DNA of 15,640 bases from the NCBI GenBank assembly GCA_013329455.1, contig DUKF01000194.1:14577-30216 (forward strand), given 5' to 3'. Of the stretch, positions 6,608 to 12,650 are shown one piece after another; position 1 is the first letter of the stretch; the number at the start of each line of letters is the position of its first letter. The stretch is from Methanotrichaceae archaeon. GTDB lineage: Archaea; Halobacteriota; Methanosarcinia; Methanotrichales; Methanotrichaceae. A program made the position numbers and the translations under genes. Under the pieces are notes generated by a model that made no database searches, was not told where the DNA came from, and saw only the letters and a list, made by a program, of their open reading frames with translations.

Positions 6608-7614
6608 CTCGACATTCCCTCTCGTGCGAGAGCTGCATTGAAGACTTTGCCTATAAGCTCTTCGTACGAGTAACCGGCAGCATAGGCAGCCTTGGGGAAT
6701 CTGGAGTTCTCCGTAGGGTCCGGGATGAGGCCAGGTAGGGCGTTGACGTCAAAGACGCTCGGCTCGCCATCTTTGTCGAGACGGACGTCGAGCCTGCATA
6801 GATCCCTCACCTCCAGGGCTTCGAAGGTCCTCGCCGCCGTCACCTCGATCCTGGATCGAAGGTCGTCGTCTATCCTGGCGGGGCACATTGTGGTGTCGTA
6901 CTCTGAATCCAGAGAGTCGTAGATCCACTTCACCTCGTAGCAGTCGAACTTGGGAGCGTCCTCGGGTAGATCCTCAAAGCTCACCTCGACGATCGGAAGG
7001 ATCTCGGGCGGCGCGTTTCCGACAATCCCCACTGTAAACTCCCTTCCGGTCAGGTACTCCTCGACGAGGACCGGCTGGCGGTATGTTGTCACCATCTCGG
7101 TGGCGACCTCTTTTAGCTCCTCTTTTGAGTTCACCAGGGACTTTGCGGTTATGCCCCTGCTGGACCCCTCGCCGTTCGGCTTCAAGAAGAGGGGAAACTC
7201 GAGATCTGACCTGAGATCTTCGGCTCGGCTCAATAGCTGGAACCGAGGGGTCCGGATCCCGTTTGCCATGAGGACTTCTTTGGTCCTCCTCTTGTCGAGG
7301 GTTATGGCGAGGGTTGTGACTCCAGATCCGGAATAGGGGATGCCCAGCATCTCCAGCATCGCCGGGATCTGGGCTTCTCTTGCCACTCCTTGGACGCCCT
7401 CGGCTATGTTGAAGGCGAAGTCGAACTTGCCACGCAAAAGTTTCTCGTAGGCGTTCTCGTCAGCTTCGATGATCTTCACCGAGTCGCAAGAGGTCAGAAG
7501 AGCATCTCTTATCGCTTCGATCGTCGATGAAGCGTCGAACTCGGCGAAGGTGTCGTCCCCCGACTCCCTGGAGTAGTCGGGGGGCAGAGTGTTGCAGGTT
7601 AGGGCGACTTTCAT
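6604..7614 (-). CDS. ATP-grasp ligase, D-Ala-D-Ala-ligase-like
   Basis: The 336-residue product has the layout of a D-alanine-D-alanine ligase: FDFAFNIAEGVQGVAREAQ (64-82), GSG (96-98), Lys108, the glycine-rich ATP loop LKPNGEGSSRGI (144-155), VEEYLTGREF (184-193), Arg274-Leu-Asp276, and the metal loop VFDVNALPGL (287-296). In canonical ligases that loop reads E-x-N-x-x-P-G; here Asp289 replaces Glu and Asn291 is kept. The organism is unlikely to make D-Ala peptidoglycan, so another amino-acid pair is expected. The ATG at 7614 is one base after the kamA stop (TGAGATG) and has GAGG seven bases upstream; a longer frame opening at 7680 has no homology and was rejected. It overlaps the following ligase-GNAT gene, to which it is clearly related, as if the pair arose by duplication. 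Confidence 0.87.
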   Translation of the reverse strand: MKVALTCNTLPPDYSRESGDDTFAEFDASSTIEAIRDALLTSCDSVKIIEADENAYEKLLRGKFDFAFNIAEGVQGVAREAQIPAMLEMLGIPYSGSGVTTLAITLDKRRTKEVLMANGIRTPRFQLLSRAEDLRSDLEFPLFLKPNGEGSSRGITAKSLVNSKEELKEVATEMVTTYRQPVLVEEYLTGREFTVGIVGNAPPEILPIVEVSFEDLPEDAPKFDCYEVKWIYDSLDSEYDTTMCPARIDDDLRSRIEVTAARTFEALEVRDLCRLDVRLDKDGEPSVFDVNALPGLIPDPTENSRFPKAAYAAGYSYEELIGKVFNAALAREGMSR

Positions 7615-7615
7615 C

Positions 7616-8704
7616 TCAGATCCTCGGGTTGGGATACTCGTAGACCTCGCCCTTGTAGTTGGATATGACCGCCCGCTCATCGTTCGAGGTGAGGAGGTAG
7701 TCTGGGGGCAGTATGGGGATCTTGCCTCCGCCCGGCGAGTCTATGATCAGGTGGGGGACACACAGGCCCGAAGTGTGGCCCTGGAGGTGGTGGATTACGT
7801 CGAAGCCCGACTGGATGGGGGTTCTGAAGTGCTCGACGCCCTTCACCAGGTCGCAGAGGTAGACGTAGTAGGGCCTGACCCTGTTTTTGACCAGTTTTTG
7901 CATCAGCTCTTTCATCACCTCGGGGTCGTCGTTGACGCCCCGAAGGAGGACCGTCTGGCTGCCCAGGGGAATCCCCGCTTCGGCGAGGAGCTTGAGGGCC
8001 CGCTCGCTCTCGGGGTTGATCTCTCTTGGGTGCTCAAAGTGGAGGTTCATGTAGAGCGGATGGTACTTCTTGAGGACGTTGACCAGCCTCGGGGTGACCC
8101 TCTCTGGCATCACGGAGGGTACCCTCGTTCCTATCCGGATAATCTCGACGGAGGGGATCGACCTCAGCTCCCGGAGTATTATGTCAAGCTCCCGGTTGCT
8201 TCTCAGGAGCGGATCGCCGCCGCTGAGGAGGACGTCTCTCACCTCGGGGTGGTTTTTGATGTAGTCGATCCCCGTGAAGATCTGCTGCATCGGGGTCTGC
8301 TCGACCCTGCCGACGGACCTCTTTCTAGTACAGAACCTGCAGTACATGGCGCACTTGGAGCTGACCATCAAAAGGACCCGGTCGGGGTACCGGTGGATGA
8401 TCCCGGGCACTTTCGTGTCTCTCCCCTCGGAGAGGGGGTCGGCGACGTTTCGAAAGTCAAAGAGCTCCTCTGCGGCGGGGACGGCCTGTTTCCAGATGGG
8501 GTCGTCCTTCTCCTGGATGAGGCTGAGGAAGTGGCTGCTGATCTTCATGGGGTAGACCCTTTTTACCCGCCCGATCTCCTCCACGTCGGCGCCGAGGCGA
8601 GCCAGGACCTCGTGGACGGTTTCGGCCCGTTGTGGCGGTTTATCTTCGGCAGATTCGGCTATAAAATCGGTCTTAGCGTTGAAAGCGCAGGCTGAATCAA
8701 ACAT
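7616..8704 (-). CDS. kamA: KamA-family radical SAM aminomutase (lysine 2,3-aminomutase-like)
   Basis: The 362-residue product is a radical SAM, PLP-dependent aminomutase. The cluster motif is Cys118-x3-Cys122-x2-Cys125 in SSKCAMYCRFCTRKR. LLSGGDPLL (159-167) and YLCDLVKGVEHFRTP (282-296) follow. Lys328 in IIDSPGGGKIPI is the expected PLP lysine. Asp285 and Asp322 match the two aspartates that hold the substrate epsilon-amine in clostridial lysine 2,3-aminomutase, and glutamate aminomutases replace these, so L-lysine to beta-lysine is the best guess. The protein ends about 50 residues early, without the C-terminal cysteine-bearing tail of clostridial enzymes, and its PLP loop has one glycine fewer than the usual PGGGGK. 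ATG 8704 has AGGTGA five bases upstream; GTG 8713 is an alternative. It leads an operon with two ligase genes. It is not next to a plain ablB-type acetyltransferase. Confidence 0.87.
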   Translation of the reverse strand: MFDSACAFNAKTDFIAESAEDKPPQRAETVHEVLARLGADVEEIGRVKRVYPMKISSHFLSLIQEKDDPIWKQAVPAAEELFDFRNVADPLSEGRDTKVPGIIHRYPDRVLLMVSSKCAMYCRFCTRKRSVGRVEQTPMQQIFTGIDYIKNHPEVRDVLLSGGDPLLRSNRELDIILRELRSIPSVEIIRIGTRVPSVMPERVTPRLVNVLKKYHPLYMNLHFEHPREINPESERALKLLAEAGIPLGSQTVLLRGVNDDPEVMKELMQKLVKNRVRPYYVYLCDLVKGVEHFRTPIQSGFDVIHHLQGHTSGLCVPHLIIDSPGGGKIPILPPDYLLTSNDERAVISNYKGEVYEYPNPRI

Positions 8705-8885
8705 TGGCCTCACCTCTCCTCAAGAGAGGTGTGATATTCATGATGGTCCATTCCATCGTCTCAAATACCCCAAGTACATCCTTTTTGTGGCTAATGCTGC
8801 TCACTTCTGGCTTTGATGGTTTTAATCCAGATATAATCCTTGAAATATAACCATCAAGGTGGTTTGAGAAGTTATTCGCGGTCAT
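8697..8885 (-). CDS. Small upstream ORF overlapping kamA (62 aa)
   Basis: A 62-codon frame opens with ATG at 8885 and ends with a TGA that overlaps the kamA ATG by eight bases. I recognise no family. The product is mixed-charge with an amphipathic stretch, LDGYISRIISGL (10-21), and a C-terminal half containing GVFETMEWTIMNITPLLRR (39-57). It has no signal peptide or clear membrane segment. Codons are less GC-rich than kamA, and the ribosome site is weak. Its last codons run through the hairpin that hides the kamA ribosome site, so translating it would open that hairpin. It may be a coupled small protein or a leader peptide; it may also be chance. Confidence 0.35.
   Translation of the reverse strand: MTANNFSNHLDGYISRIISGLKPSKPEVSSISHKKDVLGVFETMEWTIMNITPLLRRGEANV
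8711..8731 (-). promoter_or_regulatory. Hairpin sequestering the kamA ribosome binding site
   Basis: On the transcript (minus strand) CACCTCTC (8731-8724) pairs perfectly with GAGAGGTG (8718-8711) across a 5-base loop. The second arm contains the purine-rich ribosome site AGGTG just before the kamA ATG at 8704, so the folded RNA would block initiation. The same symmetry could instead be a dyad operator in DNA. Confidence 0.5.
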
Positions 8886-9030
8886 GTGTCTACCAAACCG
8901 CCAATATCCATATCAGGTAAATAAACCTGTTGATCTTAGAGTTTAAGCCTCTGAAAATGCCGTATTATCATCTGTTATCTTATAAAAGTTGGTATTAATC
9001 TGATTATTGGTTAAATAGGAGAATTATTTC

Positions 9031-9087
9031 ATGAATGGAATTATGAATCCACAAAATGGCGCAAAAATGGATTTTATGGACAAATAA
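9031..9087 (+). CDS. Candidate micro-ORF (18 aa) with own promoter
   Basis: An 18-codon frame starts with ATG at 9031 and ends with TAA. AGGAG (9017-9021) lies nine bases upstream. A TATA-like CTTATAAAAG near 8979-8988 would start a transcript near 9010, so promoter, ribosome site and frame are in the right order. A T-rich tract (GGTTTTTC, about 9129-9136) could end it. The peptide is Met- and Asn-rich and resembles nothing I know. The region may equally produce a small non-coding RNA or nothing. Confidence 0.2.
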   Translation: MNGIMNPQNGAKMDFMDK

Positions 9088-9158
9088 CTCCAATAATCGT
9101 ATAAAGGTCCATATGTTCATTTAAACTCGGTTTTTCATTCTTCAGTCTCAGAGGGTTA

Positions 9159-9356
9159 TCATCTCGAAGGGCTGGAGAAGATCCGCAAAATGGCTGCTCT
9201 GCGCGGCTCGGGTTCGGGCCAGGATTCGGCTTTGGCCTCGTCGCCCTCTCCTGCCTTCTTTACAGATTGCTCCTCTTCCTCTTCCTCCTCCATCTTCACC
9301 ACGTCCCGATGACCTCCCCCTTCTCCATCAAAGGTAGGGTCGCTCTCTCGCCCCAC
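9159..9356 (-). CDS. Doubtful acidic ORF (65 aa)
   Basis: A 65-codon frame starts with GTG at 9356 and encodes a hydrophilic product with a run of glutamates (MEEEEEEEQ, residues 22-30) and a proline/glutamate-rich section. I recognise no domain. The start has no clear ribosome site, and the frame stays open farther upstream without an ATG, so this may be the C-terminal relic of a longer gene. Low complexity in GC-rich DNA readily keeps frames open by chance, so confidence is low. Confidence 0.2.
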   Translation of the reverse strand: MGRESDPTFDGEGGGHRDVVKMEEEEEEEQSVKKAGEGDEAKAESWPEPEPRRAAILRIFSSPSR

Positions 9357-9834
9357 CTCATAATCTTGGGCGATGCCTCTTTTCTGGATCGGTGGGCAGA
9401 TCCTGGAGCGAGAGGCGATCGCTCGGTGGCGGGGAGCCCTCGATCCATGCCTGTAGCTCCTCGAGCGGGGAGGGGAGAGATGCCCGATTTAAAATCTGAT
9501 GAAAATTTTTTATTTTGGTTTTTTGTTGATGTTTTGATTTGGTGTTAGGTAAACTTTTTGACCAGTAACTGAGCAAAATAGCGACACCGTCGTCATGGAA
9601 TATCGCCGAGATCGGGCCCTTCGAGACGAAGACGATCGATTACATTGCCGAAGCTCTCTGGTCGGGAGGTTCGAAAACTCCGTCGAGGTGGACGCAAGGT
9701 CTGTGGACGGGCCCGTCGTTCAGCCGGTCGGTGCAAAATGCGTCGTTGAAGTCGGCGAGTTCGAGGGCGAGAGGAGACCTTCCGGATGGCAGCCCCCGGA
9801 CTGGGGCTTTGTCTCAGTCTGCGACGAGAACTGC

Positions 9835-9863
9835 GAGCTTGCACCCTGAAAGGGTGCAGGCTC
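9835..9863 (-). terminator. Strong hairpin just past the K+ channel stop codon
   Basis: Positions 9835-9847 pair with 9851-9863 over 13 base pairs (one G-T wobble) around a three-base loop; the core is TGCACCCT and AGGGTGCA. It begins seven bases after the channel stop at 9870 on the minus strand. No U-tract follows, so it may stabilise the mRNA 3' end or help termination rather than act as a classic intrinsic terminator. Confidence 0.4.
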
Positions 9864-9869
9864 ATCGAG

Positions 9870-10748
9870 TCAGAGGGACTCGTCCCCCTCCTCCGCTTTT
9901 TTTTCAGGAATTTGCTCGTGATAGAGGTAATGGCCGCACCGTTTGCAGTAAGAGGCATCGATATCGTGCTCGCTTAGGCCGCACTGGGGACAGAGGACGT
10001 CCGTCTTTTTGGATATCAGGATCCACTCCTTGACGATCTGGCTCGCCTCCCAGGGTATGAGGATTATGCCGGAGAGAATCATCAAAACCGTGACCCACTT
10101 ACCGGCATCGGTGATCGGGATGATGTCGCCAAAGCCGACGGTCGTCAAAGCCACCACCGTGAAGTAGAAGGCGTCTCCGAAGTTCTGGACCCGATAGTTT
10201 ACGGGACTTTCGACGTAGTAGAAGAGGCCCGAACTGATGAAGAATATTATCAGTATCGTCGTCACGAGCCTCGCCACTTTAAGAAACTCCAGGGAGACGC
10301 TACCGAAGAAGAAGTCGGGGTCGTTGAGGAATCGAAGAAACCTGAATATCCTGAAGACTTTGAAGACCCGGATCGTCTTCAAGAAGGCGATGTTGACGGA
10401 GAGGCCAAAGACGGGGAGGACGAGCTGAAATAGCGTCGGCAGTATCGCCACAAGGTCGATTATGCTGTAGATGTCCACGAGCTGTTTTGTCCTGTTTTGC
10501 GCGCCGTAGAGCCGGGCGACGTACTCAATGATGAAGAAGGCCACCGCGAAGATCTCGAGCCTCCAGAGGAAGATTCTCAATCCGTCGGATATGTTGTAGG
10601 TGTCGATGACGAAGATGGCGCAGACCAGAAGGTTCAAGAAAATTATCGTTATGTCGATCGCTTTTCCCAAAGGCGTTTTGTAGTCGATTAGGTAGAACTC
10701 GACCAGCTCTCGGAAGTCGTCGGGGGGGACGGGTTCATTTTTCGTCAT
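9870..10748 (-). CDS. Voltage-gated-type potassium channel with C-terminal zinc ribbon
   Basis: The 292-residue membrane protein has a six-segment voltage-gated K+ channel plan. S1 (about 29-50) to S3 are followed by S4, FLKTIRVFKVFRIFRFLRFL (122-141), with a basic residue every third position as in voltage sensors. S5 is about 160-178. The pore loop carries the selectivity filter TTVGFGD (202-208), and S6 is about 217-235. The cytoplasmic tail lacks the RCK/TrkA-N domain often found in prokaryotic channels. Instead it has a four-cysteine zinc ribbon, Cys253-x2-Cys256 and Cys268-x2-Cys271. It would conduct K+ across the plasma membrane under voltage control; the ribbon could aid assembly, bind a partner or sense metal or redox state. 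Its TATA box is about 31 bases before the ATG, so the leader is very short. It diverges from the amino-acid permease gene. Confidence 0.92.
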   Translation of the reverse strand: MTKNEPVPPDDFRELVEFYLIDYKTPLGKAIDITIIFLNLLVCAIFVIDTYNISDGLRIFLWRLEIFAVAFFIIEYVARLYGAQNRTKQLVDIYSIIDLVAILPTLFQLVLPVFGLSVNIAFLKTIRVFKVFRIFRFLRFLNDPDFFFGSVSLEFLKVARLVTTILIIFFISSGLFYYVESPVNYRVQNFGDAFYFTVVALTTVGFGDIIPITDAGKWVTVLMILSGIILIPWEASQIVKEWILISKKTDVLCPQCGLSEHDIDASYCKRCGHYLYHEQIPEKKAEEGDESL

Positions 10749-10775
10749 CTTCGAGACTAATGTTTTTTCCTTTAC

Positions 10776-10786
10776 AGATAAACAAT
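10776..10786 (-). promoter_or_regulatory. Promoter of the K+ channel gene
   Basis: On the minus strand ATTGTTTATCT contains a TATA-like TTTATC about 31 bases before the channel ATG at 10748. An identical 11-base sequence lies at 14365-14375 before the secreted-protein gene at a similar distance, which supports both as promoter elements. Confidence 0.45.
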
Positions 10787-10816
10787 CTTCGACTCCAGTT
10801 TAAAATTGAGCAACGT

Positions 10817-10826
10817 CCATATATAC
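10817..10826 (+). promoter_or_regulatory. TATA box of the amino-acid permease gene
   Basis: CCATATATAC is a good archaeal TATA element on the plus strand, about 55 bases before the permease ATG at 10876. Transcription would begin near 10847, leaving a leader of roughly 28 bases that contains the weak ribosome site GAAGGA (10868-10873). Confidence 0.4.
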
Positions 10827-10875
10827 GGGCCAAGCCCTGACTGACCTTGGATTTTCGACCGGGGTCTGAAGGACG

Positions 10876-12162
10876 ATGACTATACCAGAAAAAATGGAGC
10901 TGAAGCGAGAGCTTGGACTTTTCGAGGTGACCCTCTCCGGCATCGGTATCATCCTCGGGGCGGGAATTTACGCCCTGATCGGAAAAGCCGCAGGGCTTGC
11001 CGGAAACTCTGTCTGGCTCTCCTTTGCGATCGCGGCCCTGATCGCCGTCTTCACGGGCCTCAGCTACGCCGAGCTCTCATCCATCTTTCCAAAGGCCAGC
11101 GCCGAGTACGAGTACACCAGCCACGCCTTTGGCCGCAGGCTCGCCTTCGTCGTCGGGTGGCTGATCATCTTCAGCGGTGTCATCGGGGCCTCGACGGTCG
11201 CCCTCGGCTTTGGCGGTTACTTTGACGCCCTCACCAGTGTTCCCGTCCTCATCTCTGCCGTCTTGCTGATCTTCGTCCTCTCCCTCGTCCTCTTATGGGG
11301 GATCAGGATCTCGGCATGGTTTGCTATCGTATTCACACTCATCGAGAGCGCGGGTCTATTGATTGTAATTTATGTCGGAATTCCCCACCTTGGAAGCGTC
11401 AACTACTTCGAGATGCCCCACGGCTATAGCGGCGTCTTTGAGGCGGCAGCTCTGATCTTCTTCGCCTACATGGGGTTTGAGGAGATGGTGAAACTCTCGG
11501 AGGAGACAAGAAACCCCGAGAAGAACATACCTCTCGCGCTGATCATTGCTCTTGTGATAACCATCGTCCTCTACATCCTGGTAGCGGTGAGCGTCGTTTC
11601 CGTTGTCCCCTGGGAGAAGCTTGCGGCCTCTGAAGCCCCCTTCGCCGAGGTCGCAGCCGAGGCCCTGGGTGCCGACGCCTTCATCGTCATCTCGGTGATC
11701 GCCCTATTCGCCACCGCCAACACCGTTCTTCTGATGCTTCTTGCAGCATCGAGGATCGCCTACGGGATGGCCGAGTCCTCATCGATGCCCGCCATTTTGG
11801 CGAAAGTCCATCCTGTAAGGAGGACGCCGTGGGTGGCGATCCTCGTCGTCATGCTTCTCTCGATGGTCTTCGTCTTCTCCGGCGACATCGCCTTCGTCGC
11901 CAGCGCCAACGACTTCATCCTCTTTGCGACCTTCATCGTCATCAACGGTGGCCTGATCGCTCTGAGGTACAAAGACCCGGATCGTCCCCGGCCGTTCAGG
12001 GTGCCCTTAAGCATCGGAAGGCTTCCCATCCCACCAGTTCTGGGCATTCTGACGTGCATCTTTCTCATCATCCACCTCGATACTGCAGCGATCCTCGTCG
12101 GGTTTGGCCTCGCCCTCATTGGCAGCATTCTGGCATTCGTATGCTGCCGTGACGCGACCTGA
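10876..12162 (+). CDS. APC-superfamily amino-acid permease
   Basis: The 428-residue integral membrane protein has about twelve hydrophobic segments and APC-family hallmarks. TM1 begins GIGIILGAGIYALIG (22-36), whose broken-helix G-x-G binds the substrate backbone. TM6 reads ALIFFAYMGFEEMVKLSEE (192-210), followed by the conserved TRNPEKNIPLAL. Such proteins import or exchange amino acids or polyamines at the plasma membrane. The length is short for the cationic amino-acid transporter branch, and the C-terminus ends soon after the last segment, with no Usp domain attached. The substrate cannot be read. The gene diverges from the K+ channel and converges on the recombinase-like gene with 17 bases between stops. 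The start at 10876 is kept because no other start has a better ribosome site. Confidence 0.92.
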   Translation: MTIPEKMELKRELGLFEVTLSGIGIILGAGIYALIGKAAGLAGNSVWLSFAIAALIAVFTGLSYAELSSIFPKASAEYEYTSHAFGRRLAFVVGWLIIFSGVIGASTVALGFGGYFDALTSVPVLISAVLLIFVLSLVLLWGIRISAWFAIVFTLIESAGLLIVIYVGIPHLGSVNYFEMPHGYSGVFEAAALIFFAYMGFEEMVKLSEETRNPEKNIPLALIIALVITIVLYILVAVSVVSVVPWEKLAASEAPFAEVAAEALGADAFIVISVIALFATANTVLLMLLAASRIAYGMAESSSMPAILAKVHPVRRTPWVAILVVMLLSMVFVFSGDIAFVASANDFILFATFIVINGGLIALRYKDPDRPRPFRVPLSIGRLPIPPVLGILTCIFLIIHLDTAAILVGFGLALIGSILAFVCCRDAT

Positions 12163-12179
12163 TCCCCGTTTTGGCCGAC

Positions 12180-12623
12180 TCATTTGCGATCGGTCGCAGA
12201 GTCCGTCCCGGCAGCGCATACGTCGCCGAGCCGCAGCGCCAGCCCCAGTTTCTCGGCAGCGGGCTCGATGGCGCACCTGATCCACTTCGGGCCGACGGGC
12301 TTTCCACACCTTCCCTCGAATAGGTAGACTTTGCCAGGGTGGGTGTTCAGGTGCTCGATGAGCGTTTTCATCAGCTCCGGCGAGAGGGGGATCTCCTCGT
12401 TTTCCGCCTCGTCCCCCCCTCTTTCCTCTTTTCTCAGCCGGAGTAGATCCCGATCCGAATCGAGGTCGGAGACCTTCGCACCCAGAAGATCTTCCAGGGG
12501 GCGGCCCGTCTCCAAAAGAAGCCTGAGCATTATCTTGTCGCTCTCGGAGTTAAGGACTGAAAGGAGACGCTCCCGCTCTTCGAGGCTTAGGGGCAAGAGG
12601 TCGAAGCTTTTGGCGGGGGCCAT
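12180..12623 (-). CDS. Truncated tyrosine-recombinase-like protein, catalytic residues missing
   Basis: This 147-residue protein resembles the first half of a phage-integrase/XerC catalytic domain: LLLETGRPLEDLLGAKVSDL (35-54), an acidic insert, EEIPLSPELMKTLIEHL (76-92), then YLFEGRCGKPVGPKWIRCAI (100-119) and AAEKLGL. Against the usual T-G-x-R-x-x-E-L pattern, the catalytic Arg position is Pro42, with Arg41 shifted by one. The downstream H-x-x-R and nucleophilic Tyr are absent because the frame ends soon after. I did not find the missing part in the other frames. It is therefore probably inactive: a DNA-binding derivative or a decaying integrase. It follows the secreted-protein gene by 27 bases on the same strand and could be co-transcribed. 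The ribosome site is weak. Confidence 0.55.
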   Translation of the reverse strand: MAPAKSFDLLPLSLEERERLLSVLNSESDKIMLRLLLETGRPLEDLLGAKVSDLDSDRDLLRLRKEERGGDEAENEEIPLSPELMKTLIEHLNTHPGKVYLFEGRCGKPVGPKWIRCAIEPAAEKLGLALRLGDVCAAGTDSATDRK

Positions 12624-12650
12624 GATCCGTGGATAGGCCCTGCTCAGACA

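Larger units (their letters stand above)
8886..9869. other. Gene-poor region between kamA and the K+ channel
   Basis: Nearly 1 kb holds no convincing conserved gene. Positions 8890-9150 are AT-rich and carry promoter-like TATA sequences, notably the near-palindromic CTTATAAAAG (about 8979-8988), usable toward kamA on the minus strand or rightward on the plus strand. Around 9159-9480 the sequence becomes GC-rich with a glutamate-rich minus-strand frame. A short AT-rich patch (about 9485-9560) follows. From 9599 the plus strand reads briefly like protein (NIAEIGPFETKTIDYIAEAL) without a start codon and soon out of frame, which suggests decayed coding sequence. Hairpins lie at 9791-9808 and 9835-9863. 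Confidence 0.5.

Noticed and set aside
7615..7680. N-terminal extension of the first ATP-grasp ligase to 7680
   Set aside because: It would overlap the kamA end and add low-complexity residues before the typical MKVALTCN first strand. A good ribosome site supports 7614.
7589..8695. A 368-codon open frame on the plus strand opposite kamA
   Set aside because: It mirrors kamA codon for codon, has no family signature, and arises because GC-rich third positions suppress antisense stops. kamA carries the complete radical SAM and PLP motifs.
9593..9958. 121-codon minus-strand frame downstream of and overlapping the K+ channel
   Set aside because: Arg/Ser/Pro-rich out-of-frame translation of the channel tail and the following hairpins. 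No domain and no supported start.
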